DNA of 64,000 bases from Paractinoplanes ovalisporus. Its GTDB lineage: Bacteria > Actinomycetota > Actinomycetes > Mycobacteriales > Micromonosporaceae. The position numbers and the translations under genes are program-made. The notes below the pieces were generated by a model, which saw only the letters and a list, made by a program, of their open reading frames with translations, searched no databases and was not told the origin of the DNA. The DNA lies in the NCBI RefSeq assembly GCF_016834655.1, contig NZ_JAENHP010000003.1, positions 434,001-498,000 on the forward strand. The letters run 5' to 3'. Positions 41,057 through 48,748 of this stretch are shown here, piece by piece (within the stretch, counting starts at the first letter, position 1; each line of letters begins with the position of its first letter).

Positions 41057-42178
41057 TTGCGTGCGCTGACTTTCGGTGTCGAAGAGGAGTTCCTGCTCCT
41101 CGATCCGGCCAACGGCTACCCCGTGCCGCAGGCGGGAACTCTGCTGGGACTGCTGCGGGGCCGGCCCGAGCCGCGTGCGGAACTGATGCGTTTCCAGTTC
41201 GAGCTGGCCACCGGCGTGTGCACCACCGCTGACGAGCTGGAACATGAGCTCGCCGGGCAGCGGCGGCTCGGCGCCGACGCGGCCCGGGCCGGTGGGTGCC
41301 GGCTGGTGGCCAGCGGGGTTCAGCCGTACGGCCGGCCTACACTGGCGTTCCTCACCGACCATCCGCGATACCGGGAGATGGCGCGTCGCTTTCCCGCTCT
41401 CACGGCGGTCTCCGGGACCTGCGGCTGTCACGTGCACGTCGGCGTGCCCTCGCGTGCGCTCCGCGTCCGGGCTCTGGCCGAGTTGCGGCCCTGGCTGGCC
41501 ACCCTCCTCGCGATCAGCGCGAATTCGCCGGTGCAGGACGGGGGCGACAGCGGCTGGGCGAGCCGCCGGTTCGCGATGATCTCCCGCTGGCCCACCGCGC
41601 GGGCTCCGGGCCTGCTGACCGGGCCGGACGAGTACGACTACGTCGTCCGCACCATGATCGCCCGCGGTGGGGCCGTGGACGAGCGAGGCATCTACCTGCT
41701 GGCCCGGTTGTCGCCGAGCCTGCCCACGGTCGAGATCCGCGTCGCCGACGTGTGTCCGGACGTGGAAACGGCCCTGCTCGTCGCGATCCTCAGCCGCGCT
41801 CTGGTCATGACGGCCGGTGTCCGGGCCCGCATCGGCATACCGGCGCCGCATCCGTCGTCAGCGGCCGTCGATGCGGCGCTCGACGCGGCCGCCCGGCACG
41901 GCATGGCCGGTCCGGCGATCGATCCGTTCAACGGCCGGACCACGTCACCGTGGCAGATGACCGAGCGCCTTCTCGACCACGCCGGTGCGGCCCTGCGCTC
42001 CAGCGGCGACGACCAGCGGGCCGAGAAGCTGCTGATCCGTCTGCGTGAGCTCGGCACCGGAGCCGACCGTCAACGTACGGCCCTCACGCACGCGGCCTCA
42101 CCGGGTGAGTTCATCGCCGCACTGGCCGGGGAGGACCCTCGCGCCACGCCGGCCCGGTCACCCGGGAGGGCACGATGA
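41057..42178 (+). CDS. Carboxylate-amine ligase, YbdK/GCS2 family
   Basis: A 373-residue ATP-grasp-unrelated glutamate-cysteine-ligase-type enzyme. The N-terminus RALTFGVEEEFLLLDPANGY has the metal-binding GVEEEF motif, then LMRFQFELATGVCTTADEL, CGCHVHVGVPSR and SLPTVEIRVADVCPDVETAL, all typical of the YbdK/EgtA group. Members join glutamate or another carboxylate to an amine, and some make gamma-glutamylcysteine, so a thiol-related role is possible but unproven. The start is TTG at 41057, supported by GGGAGGG 6 nt upstream. The next gene overlaps by four bases. Confidence 0.85.
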   Translation: MRALTFGVEEEFLLLDPANGYPVPQAGTLLGLLRGRPEPRAELMRFQFELATGVCTTADELEHELAGQRRLGADAARAGGCRLVASGVQPYGRPTLAFLTDHPRYREMARRFPALTAVSGTCGCHVHVGVPSRALRVRALAELRPWLATLLAISANSPVQDGGDSGWASRRFAMISRWPTARAPGLLTGPDEYDYVVRTMIARGGAVDERGIYLLARLSPSLPTVEIRVADVCPDVETALLVAILSRALVMTAGVRARIGIPAPHPSSAAVDAALDAAARHGMAGPAIDPFNGRTTSPWQMTERLLDHAGAALRSSGDDQRAEKLLIRLRELGTGADRQRTALTHAASPGEFIAALAGEDPRATPARSPGRAR

Positions 42179-42777
42179 GAACGGCCGACCTGACCCGCGA
42201 GATCGACCGCTGGGCCCAATCCGGACTGATCACGGCTGAGCAGGCCGACCGCATGCGAGCCGGCCTTCCCGCCGAGGGACGACACCGGTCACTGATGGCC
42301 GAAGGAATCGGCTATGTCGGAGCCGGCCTCGTCGCCGTCGGCCTGATCGTGCTCAGTAGTCATTACTGGACCGACCTGGGCACGGCGGGACGCCTGATCG
42401 TCATCGGCGGGTCGGGGCTGCTGCTCACGCTGGCCGGCGCAGGTTGGGAGGCACTGCTGGCCGCCGCCACGATCACCGCCCTCGTGGTGGTGGCCGTGCT
42501 GCTGCGCGATCTGGCCGTACTGGTAGTGGCGGCAGCCGGCACCTTGTTCGTGGTCCCGGCCGTCACCAACGCCTATTTCCCGGGCTCGGTCACCGCCGCG
42601 CTCGCCACCCTGACGGTGGGCGTCGTGCTGGTGGGCGCAGCGGTGGCGGTCGCCCGTGGCCGGCTGGGACAGGCTGGTGAGGCCAGCACGCGAACTCTGG
42701 CGGCCCGCGCCGCGGTGCCGGCGGCGGCGGTAGTGCTCCTGCTGTCCGCCGCCGGCATCCTGCTGGCCGCCGACTAG
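42175..42777 (+). CDS. DUF2157-like membrane protein
   Basis: A 200-residue membrane protein. A soluble N-terminal helix (DLTREIDRWAQSGLITAEQA) is followed by about six hydrophobic segments, including EGIGYVGAGLVAVGLIVLSS and AATITALVVVAVLLRDLAVL. The N-terminal segment plus helices resembles the start of DUF2157 proteins, which are otherwise longer. Its ATG overlaps the ligase stop (ATGA), so the two are translationally coupled. Function unknown. Confidence 0.72.
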   Translation: MRTADLTREIDRWAQSGLITAEQADRMRAGLPAEGRHRSLMAEGIGYVGAGLVAVGLIVLSSHYWTDLGTAGRLIVIGGSGLLLTLAGAGWEALLAAATITALVVVAVLLRDLAVLVVAAAGTLFVVPAVTNAYFPGSVTAALATLTVGVVLVGAAVAVARGRLGQAGEASTRTLAARAAVPAAAVVLLLSAAGILLAAD

Positions 42778-42781
42778 CTGG

Positions 42782-44041
42782 CTAGGACCCGTTCGGCCCG
42801 GCGACAGCGTCGAGTTCGAGTTTCAGCTGCCGGGCGAAGATGTCGAGGTCGGGGCAGCGGTCCGGGTCGGCGACGGCCGTCACGGTCAGATCGCCCCCAT
42901 AGGACAATGCCTGGCAGGAGAGCGTGAGGTTCGAATCGCCGCCGGGCACAATCGGGATCATCGTGCGCACCGGCGCTCCGGCGAAGTGCACCGGCCCGGC
43001 CGGGCCCCTCAGGTAACTGACCACGATGTGCAGTCGCCGCTGATGGTTCATGTACCAGCGGTACCCGCCGGCCGCCGCGAGCAGCCGGAACAGGCCGCCC
43101 AGCAGGGCGATCGGCGCCGGCCCGGTCGCCCCGCTCCGCCGCGCCCGCGTATCAGCGGCCACCTGCGCCATCCGGTGGTCCCTGGACCCGTTCCCCGGCA
43201 CGCTCAGCAACAGCGGGCTGACGGCGTTGCCCCCGCCCGTCCGGCGCCCAGCCACCGGAACGCTGACGCGGATCGGGCCCGGCCTCTCGCCCCGCTGCTC
43301 GAGCAGGCGCTGCAGCGCCCCGGTGACGGCGACCAGCACCGCGGCGTTGACAGTCGCGCCCGAGCGGTGTGCGGTCTCGCGCACCGCGGCGAGGTCGGCA
43401 TGGATGGCGATCGCGCGGCGCCGCCGCCCCGTGGGTCGCAGCAGTGAACTGGGAGCGAGGCGTCCTGGGAAGAACCCGCCGCCGGCCGACATGGCGTCGC
43501 GCAGACTGCGCCACCGGCCGTGGCCGGAGCCGCCCTCGCCGGACCTGCCTTCCCCGCCCGGCTCGGCGTCGTCGCAGAGTTCCCGCAGAATCTCCAGACC
43601 ACCGAGCCCGTCGACCAGGGCGTGATGAACGATCAGGACCAACGCGGCCCGATCGTGCTCGAGACCGGTCACGAGGACCGCACGCCACAACGGCCGGTCC
43701 CGGCGCAGCCTGCGCGTCACCTCCGGCATCACCGCCTCCAGCAACGCTCGTTCGTCGCCGGGCCGGTGGGAGCGCAGCTGGACCACATGCCGCGCCGCGT
43801 CGAAGCCCGGGTCGGGCTCCCAGGCGCCCCGGCCGGGCCCGCGTACGAGCCGTTGGCGAAGGCGCGGGATGTGGCCGGTCCGTTCCCCGAGCACGCGGGC
43901 GCCCCGGGCGACGTCGAAGCCGGCGTCGAGCACGAGGACGACGGCGAACTGCTCGGGGACCGCTCCCGAGTCCATGGCCAGAAAAGCCAGGTCGGCGTTG
44001 GTCACCCGGCTCGTGACCGGCAGATCGACATGGTGCTCCAT
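42782..44041 (-). CDS. Wax ester synthase/diacylglycerol acyltransferase (second copy)
   Basis: A 419-residue WS/DGAT-family protein, more diverged than the one at 15959. The catalytic motif HHALVDG is at residues 139-145 (LVLIVHHALVDGLGGLEIL). Other matches are VTNADLAFLAMDSGAVPEQ, RLRRDRPLWRAVLVTGLEHD, SGATVNAAVLVAVTGALQRL and the C-terminal YLRGPAGPVHFAGAPVRTMI. It lacks part of the linker between halves and is about 60 residues shorter than its paralogue. ATG 44041 has only a weak GGG upstream. A DosR-like box lies 63 nt upstream, shared with the SPFH gene. Substrate may differ from the first copy. Confidence 0.83.
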   Translation of the reverse strand: MEHHVDLPVTSRVTNADLAFLAMDSGAVPEQFAVVLVLDAGFDVARGARVLGERTGHIPRLRQRLVRGPGRGAWEPDPGFDAARHVVQLRSHRPGDERALLEAVMPEVTRRLRRDRPLWRAVLVTGLEHDRAALVLIVHHALVDGLGGLEILRELCDDAEPGGEGRSGEGGSGHGRWRSLRDAMSAGGGFFPGRLAPSSLLRPTGRRRRAIAIHADLAAVRETAHRSGATVNAAVLVAVTGALQRLLEQRGERPGPIRVSVPVAGRRTGGGNAVSPLLLSVPGNGSRDHRMAQVAADTRARRSGATGPAPIALLGGLFRLLAAAGGYRWYMNHQRRLHIVVSYLRGPAGPVHFAGAPVRTMIPIVPGGDSNLTLSCQALSYGGDLTVTAVADPDRCPDLDIFARQLKLELDAVAGPNGS

Positions 44042-44096
44042 CCCGGGCCTCCGATCCGTCGCTCCCCACTGTGGTCGCGCCGAACGCCCGGCTTCC

Positions 44097-44112
44097 AGGG
44101 CCGATCGACCCT
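44097..44112. promoter_or_regulatory. DosR-like box between WS/DGAT and SPFH genes
   Basis: AGGGCCGATCGACCCT, a near-perfect palindrome, 63 nt from the start at 44041 and 72 nt from the ATG at 44177. Confidence 0.6.
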
Positions 44113-44176
44113 GCTGGAGGCGTCGTCCGGGGCGCACGGTGAACGGGTACCCATCGTTGCGAGGAATCGAGGAGCC

Positions 44177-45007
44177 ATGGGGACTTGGCAGATCGCCGGA
44201 GTCGCCGCTCTCGGCGTAGTGATCCTGCTGGGATTCAGCATGCGGCTGGTGCAGCAGTACCAGCGAGGAGTCGTCTTCCGCTTCGGGCGGGTGCTGGACG
44301 GGGTCCGGGATCCCGGGCTGCGCTTCATCATTCCGTTCGTGGACCGGATGGCGAAGGTGACCATGCAGACCGTGGTGATGCCGGTGCCCGCCCAGGGCGC
44401 GATCACCCGGGACAACGTCACCCTCACGGTGGACGCCGTGGTCTACTACCGGGTCATCGAGCCGGTGCGGGCGCTGGTCAACGTCCGTGACTACCCGCAC
44501 GCCGTGCTGCAGGTCGCCCAGACGTCGCTGCGGTCGGTGATCGGCCGGGCCGACCTGGACATCCTGCTCAGCGACCGCGAGAAGATCAACACGGAGTTGA
44601 AGACCGCGATCGACGCGCCGACCGAGAAGCCGTGGGGCGTGCTGATCGAGCGGGTGGAGGTCAAGGACGTCGCGCTGCCGGACACGATGAAGCGCTCCAT
44701 GTCGCGCCAGGCCGAGGCGGAGCGGGAACGCCGGGCCCGGGTCATCGCGGCCGACGGCGAGTTCCAGGCCTCCAAGCGTCTGGCCGAGGCCGCACACGCG
44801 ATGGCAGCGACACCGGGCGCGCTGCAGTTGCGTCTGCTGCAGACGGTCGTCGACGTCGCCGCCGAGAAGAACAGCACTCTGGTGATGCCCTTCCCGGTCG
44901 AACTGCTGCGCTACTTCGACAAGGTCACCAAGACCGGCTCCGATGGTGCCGCGGTCGCCGCACCGGCCTCAGTGCCCGGCATACAGCTGAGCGGATCGGC
45001 GCGCTGA
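44177..45007 (+). CDS. SPFH/band 7 (slipin/stomatin-like) membrane protein
   Basis: A 276-residue slipin. A single N-terminal membrane helix (IAGVAALGVVILLGFSMRLV) precedes the SPFH domain: YQRGVVFRFGRVLDGVRDPG, MQTVVMPVPAQGAITRDNVT, VYYRVIEPVRALVNVRDYPH and LRSVIGRADLDILLSDREKI. A coiled-coil stretch follows (SRQAEAERERRARVIAADGE). Slipins form oligomeric membrane scaffolds and often pair with an NfeD protease partner, which is not seen here. ATG 44177 follows GAGGAATCGAGGAGCC. It probably has its own promoter with the box 72 nt upstream. Confidence 0.9.
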   Translation: MGTWQIAGVAALGVVILLGFSMRLVQQYQRGVVFRFGRVLDGVRDPGLRFIIPFVDRMAKVTMQTVVMPVPAQGAITRDNVTLTVDAVVYYRVIEPVRALVNVRDYPHAVLQVAQTSLRSVIGRADLDILLSDREKINTELKTAIDAPTEKPWGVLIERVEVKDVALPDTMKRSMSRQAEAERERRARVIAADGEFQASKRLAEAAHAMAATPGALQLRLLQTVVDVAAEKNSTLVMPFPVELLRYFDKVTKTGSDGAAVAAPASVPGIQLSGSAR

Positions 45008-45056
45008 CATCGATGCGGGAGGCCGCCGGGCCTCCCGCATCACCATGCTTCGCGCG

Positions 45057-45494
45057 TCAACGACGGCACGCCCGCCCGCCGGCGCGGTTCCTGGGCGCGG
45101 CCGCCGCCCGGCCCACCGTCTTGTCACGGGCGGGACGCCGCCCCCGCAGCAATTCGCGCGCCACCAACAGCGCCATGATCGCCACGAGCTGGCCGCCGAG
45201 CACGACCCGGTTGACGTCGATCGCCGGATGCCAGGTGACCTTGCCGTCCCGGAGCACGAACACCCCGAGGCCGCGCGCCGTCGTACCGAAGCCGCCGCCG
45301 GTTCCTTCGGGCTGCCCCTCGCCGGCCGGGCCGTTACCGCCGCCGCCACCGGCGCCGCCGCTGACCTTGGCTACCGGCAGCATCACCGTGCCGTTCCCGG
45401 TCACGGGGGCGCCGAAGACCCGGTCCGCGCCGGTTCCGGCCACCGCCTCCCGCAGGACGTCGAGGACATCTGTGTTCGCGGTCGAGGCCGACAT
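45057..45494 (-). CDS. GerW (YtfJ) family protein
   Basis: A 145-residue protein of the GerW sporulation family: LDVLREAVAGTGADRVFGAP, then VMLPVAKVSGGAGGGGGNGP, then TARGLGVFVLRDGKVTWHPA and the C-terminal DVNRVVLGGQLVAIMALLVA hydrophobic segment. The glycine-rich insert and the order of strands are characteristic. In Bacillus the family is needed for a step of spore germination. In actinomycetes the function is not settled. ATG 45494 has GGGAGCGTGCACC upstream. It follows a USP gene on the same strand after a repeat-containing gap. Confidence 0.82.
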   Translation of the reverse strand: MSASTANTDVLDVLREAVAGTGADRVFGAPVTGNGTVMLPVAKVSGGAGGGGGNGPAGEGQPEGTGGGFGTTARGLGVFVLRDGKVTWHPAIDVNRVVLGGQLVAIMALLVARELLRGRRPARDKTVGRAAAAPRNRAGGRACRR

Positions 45495-45595
45495 GGTGCA
45501 CGCTCCCTGGAGTTCGGCGCCGCCTCTGGTCGCCGGCGCATCGAATCCACGTTGTGCCGGGCCGCGGCCTTGCGGCAGAGGCGAACGGCCCCGGT

Positions 45596-45635
45596 CCCGA
45601 GCCGGCTCAGCCCGAGCCGGCTCAGCCCGAGCCGG
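45596..45635. repeat. Tandem 15-bp repeat at the 3' end of a USP gene
   Basis: CCCGAGCCGGCTCAG is present twice in full (45596-45610, 45611-45625) and once in part. Each unit includes the stop triplet of the minus-strand USP gene in the same frame, so slippage here leaves the protein end almost unchanged. AGCCGGCT copies are self-complementary and may add weak termination. Confidence 0.7.
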
Positions 45636-46545
45636 CGGCGGACGCGTCCGCCGCGACGGTCGGCTCGTGCCAACCGGGCGGGACGAGCACGACGGGGCAG
45701 CCGGCGCGCTGCCGGGCCGCCGGACGCCACGACTCGTACAACAGCTCGGCGAAGCTGCCACTGCGGCCGATCCCGGCCACCAGCACCCGGCCCCGCCGCA
45801 TGGCGCCTTCGACGGTGTACGGCATGTCGAGCTCGTTGACGAGCAGACGCTCGACCCGCACCCTCGGATACCGTGCGATCCACTCGGCCAGGGCGCCGTC
45901 GAGCTCCTGTCCGGCCGTGGCGCTCTCCGCGGAGTAGGCACCCGCGGCCACCACGGGCGGAACGCCCTCGGCGGCGCCGGGCCGGGTCCACATGTGCAGG
46001 GCGACCAGCCGGGCGGCCTGACCCGACGCCAACGCGAAGGCGTACTCGAGAGTCGGGCCGGCCCCGGCCCGCGCGGACGTCGCCACCACGACCGGGCCCG
46101 GACCCGGGTCCCTCCCCCGGTGCACGAGCACCGGGCAGGCGCTGTGATGCGCCAGGTAGGCGGTGGTCGGCCCCCACCCCGTACGGGCCTTGAGCGCGTC
46201 GCGGTGCCCGACCACGAGCAGACGGCTGTGCCGGGACGTCTCGGCGAGCAGGTTGGCGGGTCCACCGTCGAGCAGCTGTGTGCGGACCTCGAGCCACGGT
46301 TGATCGCGCCGGACCCGGGCCTCGGACAAGTCGAGCAGCCGCTGAGCGTCGGCGCGTGCCGGGATGGAACCCCGTCCGCGGAAGGACCCCGTGTAGCGGC
46401 CGGGCCACACGTGCACAATCACCAACGGTGATCGCCGCCGGGTCGCCTCGGCCGCCGCCAGGTCGACGACCGCCGGAGCGGCCCGCGAGCCGTCCACGCC
46501 GACCACCACCGGGCGGTCCTCGTACATGCCTGCGTCGGTGTCCAT
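45622..46545 (-). CDS. Diverged tandem universal stress protein
   Basis: A 307-residue two-domain protein, sister of the one at 27418-28281. Domain 1 reads PVVVGVDGSRAAPAVVDLAA and LVIVHVWPGRYTGSFRGRGS, with an altered loop GHRDALKARTGWGPTTAYLA. Domain 2 reads PVVVATSARAGAGPTLEYAF and GIGRSGSFAELLYESWRPAA. The ATP loops are incomplete in both halves. The ATG at 46545 has no ribosome-binding site and follows a TAGCCT hexamer by 6 nt, so the transcript is probably leaderless. A DosR-like box is centred 64 bp upstream. A GerW gene follows. Confidence 0.82.
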   Translation of the reverse strand: MDTDAGMYEDRPVVVGVDGSRAAPAVVDLAAAEATRRRSPLVIVHVWPGRYTGSFRGRGSIPARADAQRLLDLSEARVRRDQPWLEVRTQLLDGGPANLLAETSRHSRLLVVGHRDALKARTGWGPTTAYLAHHSACPVLVHRGRDPGPGPVVVATSARAGAGPTLEYAFALASGQAARLVALHMWTRPGAAEGVPPVVAAGAYSAESATAGQELDGALAEWIARYPRVRVERLLVNELDMPYTVEGAMRRGRVLVAGIGRSGSFAELLYESWRPAARQRAGCPVVLVPPGWHEPTVAADASAAGSG

Positions 46546-46551
46546 AACCGC

Positions 46552-46557
46552 AGGCTA
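46552..46557 (-). promoter_or_regulatory. -10 element of a probable leaderless promoter
   Basis: On the minus strand TAGCCT is followed by GCGGTT and then the ATG at 46545, the same geometry as at 27406-27418. Confidence 0.55.
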
Positions 46558-46602
46558 GGTGCGGCCGGGCGGGGGTGACACAGCCCACGGACCGGTCTGG
46601 GC

Positions 46603-46616
46603 GGGCCGATGGTCCC
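46603..46616. promoter_or_regulatory. DosR-like box upstream of a leaderless USP gene
   Basis: Minus strand GGGACCATCGGCCC, centred 64 bp from the predicted start at 46545. Confidence 0.6.
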
Positions 46617-46733
46617 GAATCCGGCGATGCGACCGGCCCTGTACGCGCGCACGCTGCGCACCGAGGCTGGGCGATGACGCAGCGAAACGGCGCCGCGGCC
46701 GGCAAGCCGCGGCGCCGTGACGGTGGGGGACGG

Positions 46734-47057
46734 TCATTGCGGCGCGGGCGGTCCCTGCTGCGGGCGACGCCGGATGCGGCGCAACCGCGAGCGCAGACGC
46801 TCCTGCATCAGATCGGTCGCCTCCTGCAGGGTCTCACCCATGGCGTGGACGTGCAGGCCGGTCCCGTTCACGTCGACATGGGCGTCGACGCGGTCGCCGG
46901 GGGCGGCGGAGTCGAGCGTCAGCGACGAGCGGAGCACCGGCCCGGGGGCGTGGTGCAACGCGGCCTCGAGCTTGGCCACGGCATACGCGGCGGCCTCCTG
47001 CGCGACCTCGCCGTGGATGTGCACCTGAGGGCTGATGACTTGTTCGGTACGAGTCAT
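46734..47057 (-). CDS. Ribosome hibernation (HPF/RaiA)-like protein
   Basis: A 107-residue protein with the pattern of the HPF/YfiA N-terminal domain: VHIHGEVAQEAAAYAVAKLE, VLRSSLTLDSAAPGDRVDAH, VDVNGTGLHVHAMGETLQEA and a basic C-terminus LMQERLRSRLRRIRRRPQ. Such proteins bind the 30S decoding region and inactivate ribosomes in stasis. It lacks the C-terminal dimerisation domain of long HPF. Rv0079, a DosR-regulon translation inhibitor, is related in role. ATG 47057 follows GGGAGGCGTC. Two half-altered DosR-like boxes lie in the divergent region upstream. Confidence 0.8.
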   Translation of the reverse strand: MTRTEQVISPQVHIHGEVAQEAAAYAVAKLEAALHHAPGPVLRSSLTLDSAAPGDRVDAHVDVNGTGLHVHAMGETLQEATDLMQERLRSRLRRIRRRPQQGPPAPQ

Positions 47058-47134
47058 GACGCCTCCCTGATCGTTCCCCCGCCATCTCGCCGGGGTGTAC
47101 CCAGAACGATCAACGTCGGACCGGCCCGTCACCA

Positions 47135-47150
47135 GGGTCGTTCGGCACTG
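47135..47150. promoter_or_regulatory. DosR-like box, variant right half, upstream of HPF gene
   Basis: GGGTCGTTCGGCACTG. It has CACT instead of CCCT, as has the partner site 40 bp away. Confidence 0.5.
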
Positions 47151-47174
47151 TTTCCGCCGTTCGGCAAGATCCGG

Positions 47175-47190
47175 AGGTCTTTCGGCACTG
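47175..47190. promoter_or_regulatory. DosR-like box, variant right half, upstream of USP gene
   Basis: AGGTCTTTCGGCACTG, in direct orientation with the site at 47135-47150, 40 bp centre to centre, and 73 nt from the ATG at 47256. Confidence 0.5.
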
Positions 47191-47255
47191 CCTTCGACGC
47201 CCGCATCGGACCGACGGTGGAGGCCTCGAGTCCTTTTCTTTGCTGGTGGTGGGTC

Positions 47256-47957
47256 ATGCATGGATCAATTGCCGTCGGCGTCGGCGGTGCCGGGTGCTGG
47301 CAGGCCTTCGCATGGGCGCTGGACGAGGCCGAACGGTCCGGCGACCGGCTCGTTCTGCTGCACGTCTGCGTGCCCGGCTCGCCCCTGGCGAGGCTGACCG
47401 GCGAACCGGCGCCGGCGGCGGTCGAGATCGTCGATCGAGCCTTGGCCCGGGCGTTGACCAGCGCCCGGAAGCGGCTCGGGGCCCGCCGCGCCGATCTGCG
47501 GATCCGGACCGGTGAGCCGTCAGCCGTCCTGGTCGGCGCCTCGGCCGGGGTCCGGCTCCTCGTCGTCGGCGCCGGCGAGGGCGGCCGGACCGCGCGGCGG
47601 GTGCTGCGCAACGCGCACTGCCCGGTCGTCGTCGCCCGGGCCGGCGATCCCTCCGCCGAGCAGGTGCTGGCCGGCATCGACGGCAGCGAGGCGGGCGAGA
47701 TGGCCCTGGAGTTCGCGTACGCCTACGCCGACGAACATCACCTGCCCCTGGGCACGGTCCACATCCCCCGGGCCGGCGAGGTGGCCGACGGCCTGATCAG
47801 CGCCGGGCGCACCGCCCGTCTGCTCGTCCTGGGCGACAAGCGCCGCGGTGTGATGGGCCGGCTCCGAACCGGGGACGTGCCGCTGACGGTGGCTCTGGAC
47901 GCGGCCTGCCCGGTCGTGCTGGTGCCGGTCGACCAGCGGGAGGAGGCCCCGCTGTGA
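47256..47957 (+). CDS. Short tandem universal stress-like protein
   Basis: A 233-residue protein with a USP domain (MHGSIAVGVGGAGCWQAFAW, RLVLLHVCVPGSPLARLTGE, LLVVGAGEGGRTARRVLRNA) and a shortened second domain (VLAGIDGSEAGEMALEFAYA, LLVLGDKRRGVMGRLRTGDV). Both are 30-40 residues shorter than in the tandem USPs nearby and the glycine loops are altered. ATG 47256 has GGTGG upstream. A GTG overlapping its stop (47954) probably began the next gene. Divergent from the HPF gene with two box variants between them. Confidence 0.75.
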   Translation: MHGSIAVGVGGAGCWQAFAWALDEAERSGDRLVLLHVCVPGSPLARLTGEPAPAAVEIVDRALARALTSARKRLGARRADLRIRTGEPSAVLVGASAGVRLLVVGAGEGGRTARRVLRNAHCPVVVARAGDPSAEQVLAGIDGSEAGEMALEFAYAYADEHHLPLGTVHIPRAGEVADGLISAGRTARLLVLGDKRRGVMGRLRTGDVPLTVALDAACPVVLVPVDQREEAPL

Positions 47958-48603
47958 GCCGGCACGACGTTGTCGCCGGGGTCGACAGCGGGCCGGGCCT
48001 GTTCGTCCGATGGATGCTGACGGTGACCGCGGTCAGGGCGCCGGCTTCTGCTTCCCCGCGATCACCGGCGCCCTGACCGCGGACACGTCCCCGTCGGTCG
48101 CGCTCCCGGCAATTCTCGCGGCCGGCGCGGTCGAGGGATCCCTGCTCGGGCTGGCACAGGGCGTCGTGCTCCGGCGGGTCCTGGCCCATTTCCCCGTACG
48201 GCGGTGGGCGCTGGCAACCGCAAGTGCGGCCATGGCGGCGTACGCAATCGGCATGCTGCCCTCAACCGTCACGGCCGCGCCGCCCTGGCTGCTGATCGTC
48301 GCCGCGCCGGTGCTGGGCGCCGCCCTGCTCGCCTCGATCGGAACGGCCCAGTGGCTGATCCTGCGAACCATCATGGACCGGTCGGCGAGCTGGATCGTCA
48401 CGACGGCGCTGGCCTGGCTGGCCGGTCTGGCCGTCTTCCTCGGCTTCGCCACACCGCTGTGGCACCCGGGGCAGCCTTTGGCCCTGACCGTGGCCATCGG
48501 GGTCACCGGTGGTCTGCTGATGGCGGCCGTGACCTCCGCCGTCACCGGCGTGGCGATCCGCCGCCGGCTGAACGACCGGATCAACGTGAGCGGTGCCGGG
48601 TAG
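47954..48603 (+). pseudogene. Membrane protein, probably frameshifted near its start
   Basis: A GTG at 47954 overlapping the USP stop (GTGA) begins a frame reading MSRHDVVAGVDSGPGLFVRW then MLTVTAV, which soon runs into a stop. From about 48030 the protein continues in another frame: GAGFCFPAITGALTADTSPS, then four hydrophobic segments (ALPAILAAGAVEGSLLGLAQ; PWLLIVAAPVLGAALLASIG; WIVTTALAWLAGLAVFLGF; VTGGLLMAAVTSAVTGVAI). A single-base change in the stretch 48015-48040 would join them into one membrane protein of about 215 residues. The alternative is a real start at the ATG 48010, which lacks a good ribosome-binding site and gives a hydrophilic start. Function unknown. Confidence 0.5.
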
Positions 48604-48611
48604 CCGGATCC

Positions 48612-48625
48612 GGGACTTTGGTCCT
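48612..48625. promoter_or_regulatory. DosR box 1 upstream of narG
   Basis: GGGACTTTGGTCCT, very close to the published mycobacterial DosR consensus (GGGACTTNNGNCCCT form). Confidence 0.65.
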
Positions 48626-48634
48626 GCCGGAATC

Positions 48635-48650
48635 GGGACCAGGTCCCCCT
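48635..48650. promoter_or_regulatory. DosR-like box 2 upstream of narG
   Basis: GGGACCAGGTCCCCCT, one base shorter in the spacer than the standard form, about 24 bp from box 1 and about 106 nt from the narG GTG. Confidence 0.45.
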
Positions 48651-48748
48651 GATCCGCGGACCACCTCGGACGAGTCTGAGGAGGTCCCGCTCCCGCGGGC
48701 GCCGACGGCCGCCCGCCGTCGCCGGTCATCGCCGAAGGAAGTGGCCCC

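Noticed and set aside
45596..45635. CRISPR-like repeat
   Set aside because: Units are 15 bp, directly adjacent and without spacers; it is a simple tandem repeat at a gene end.
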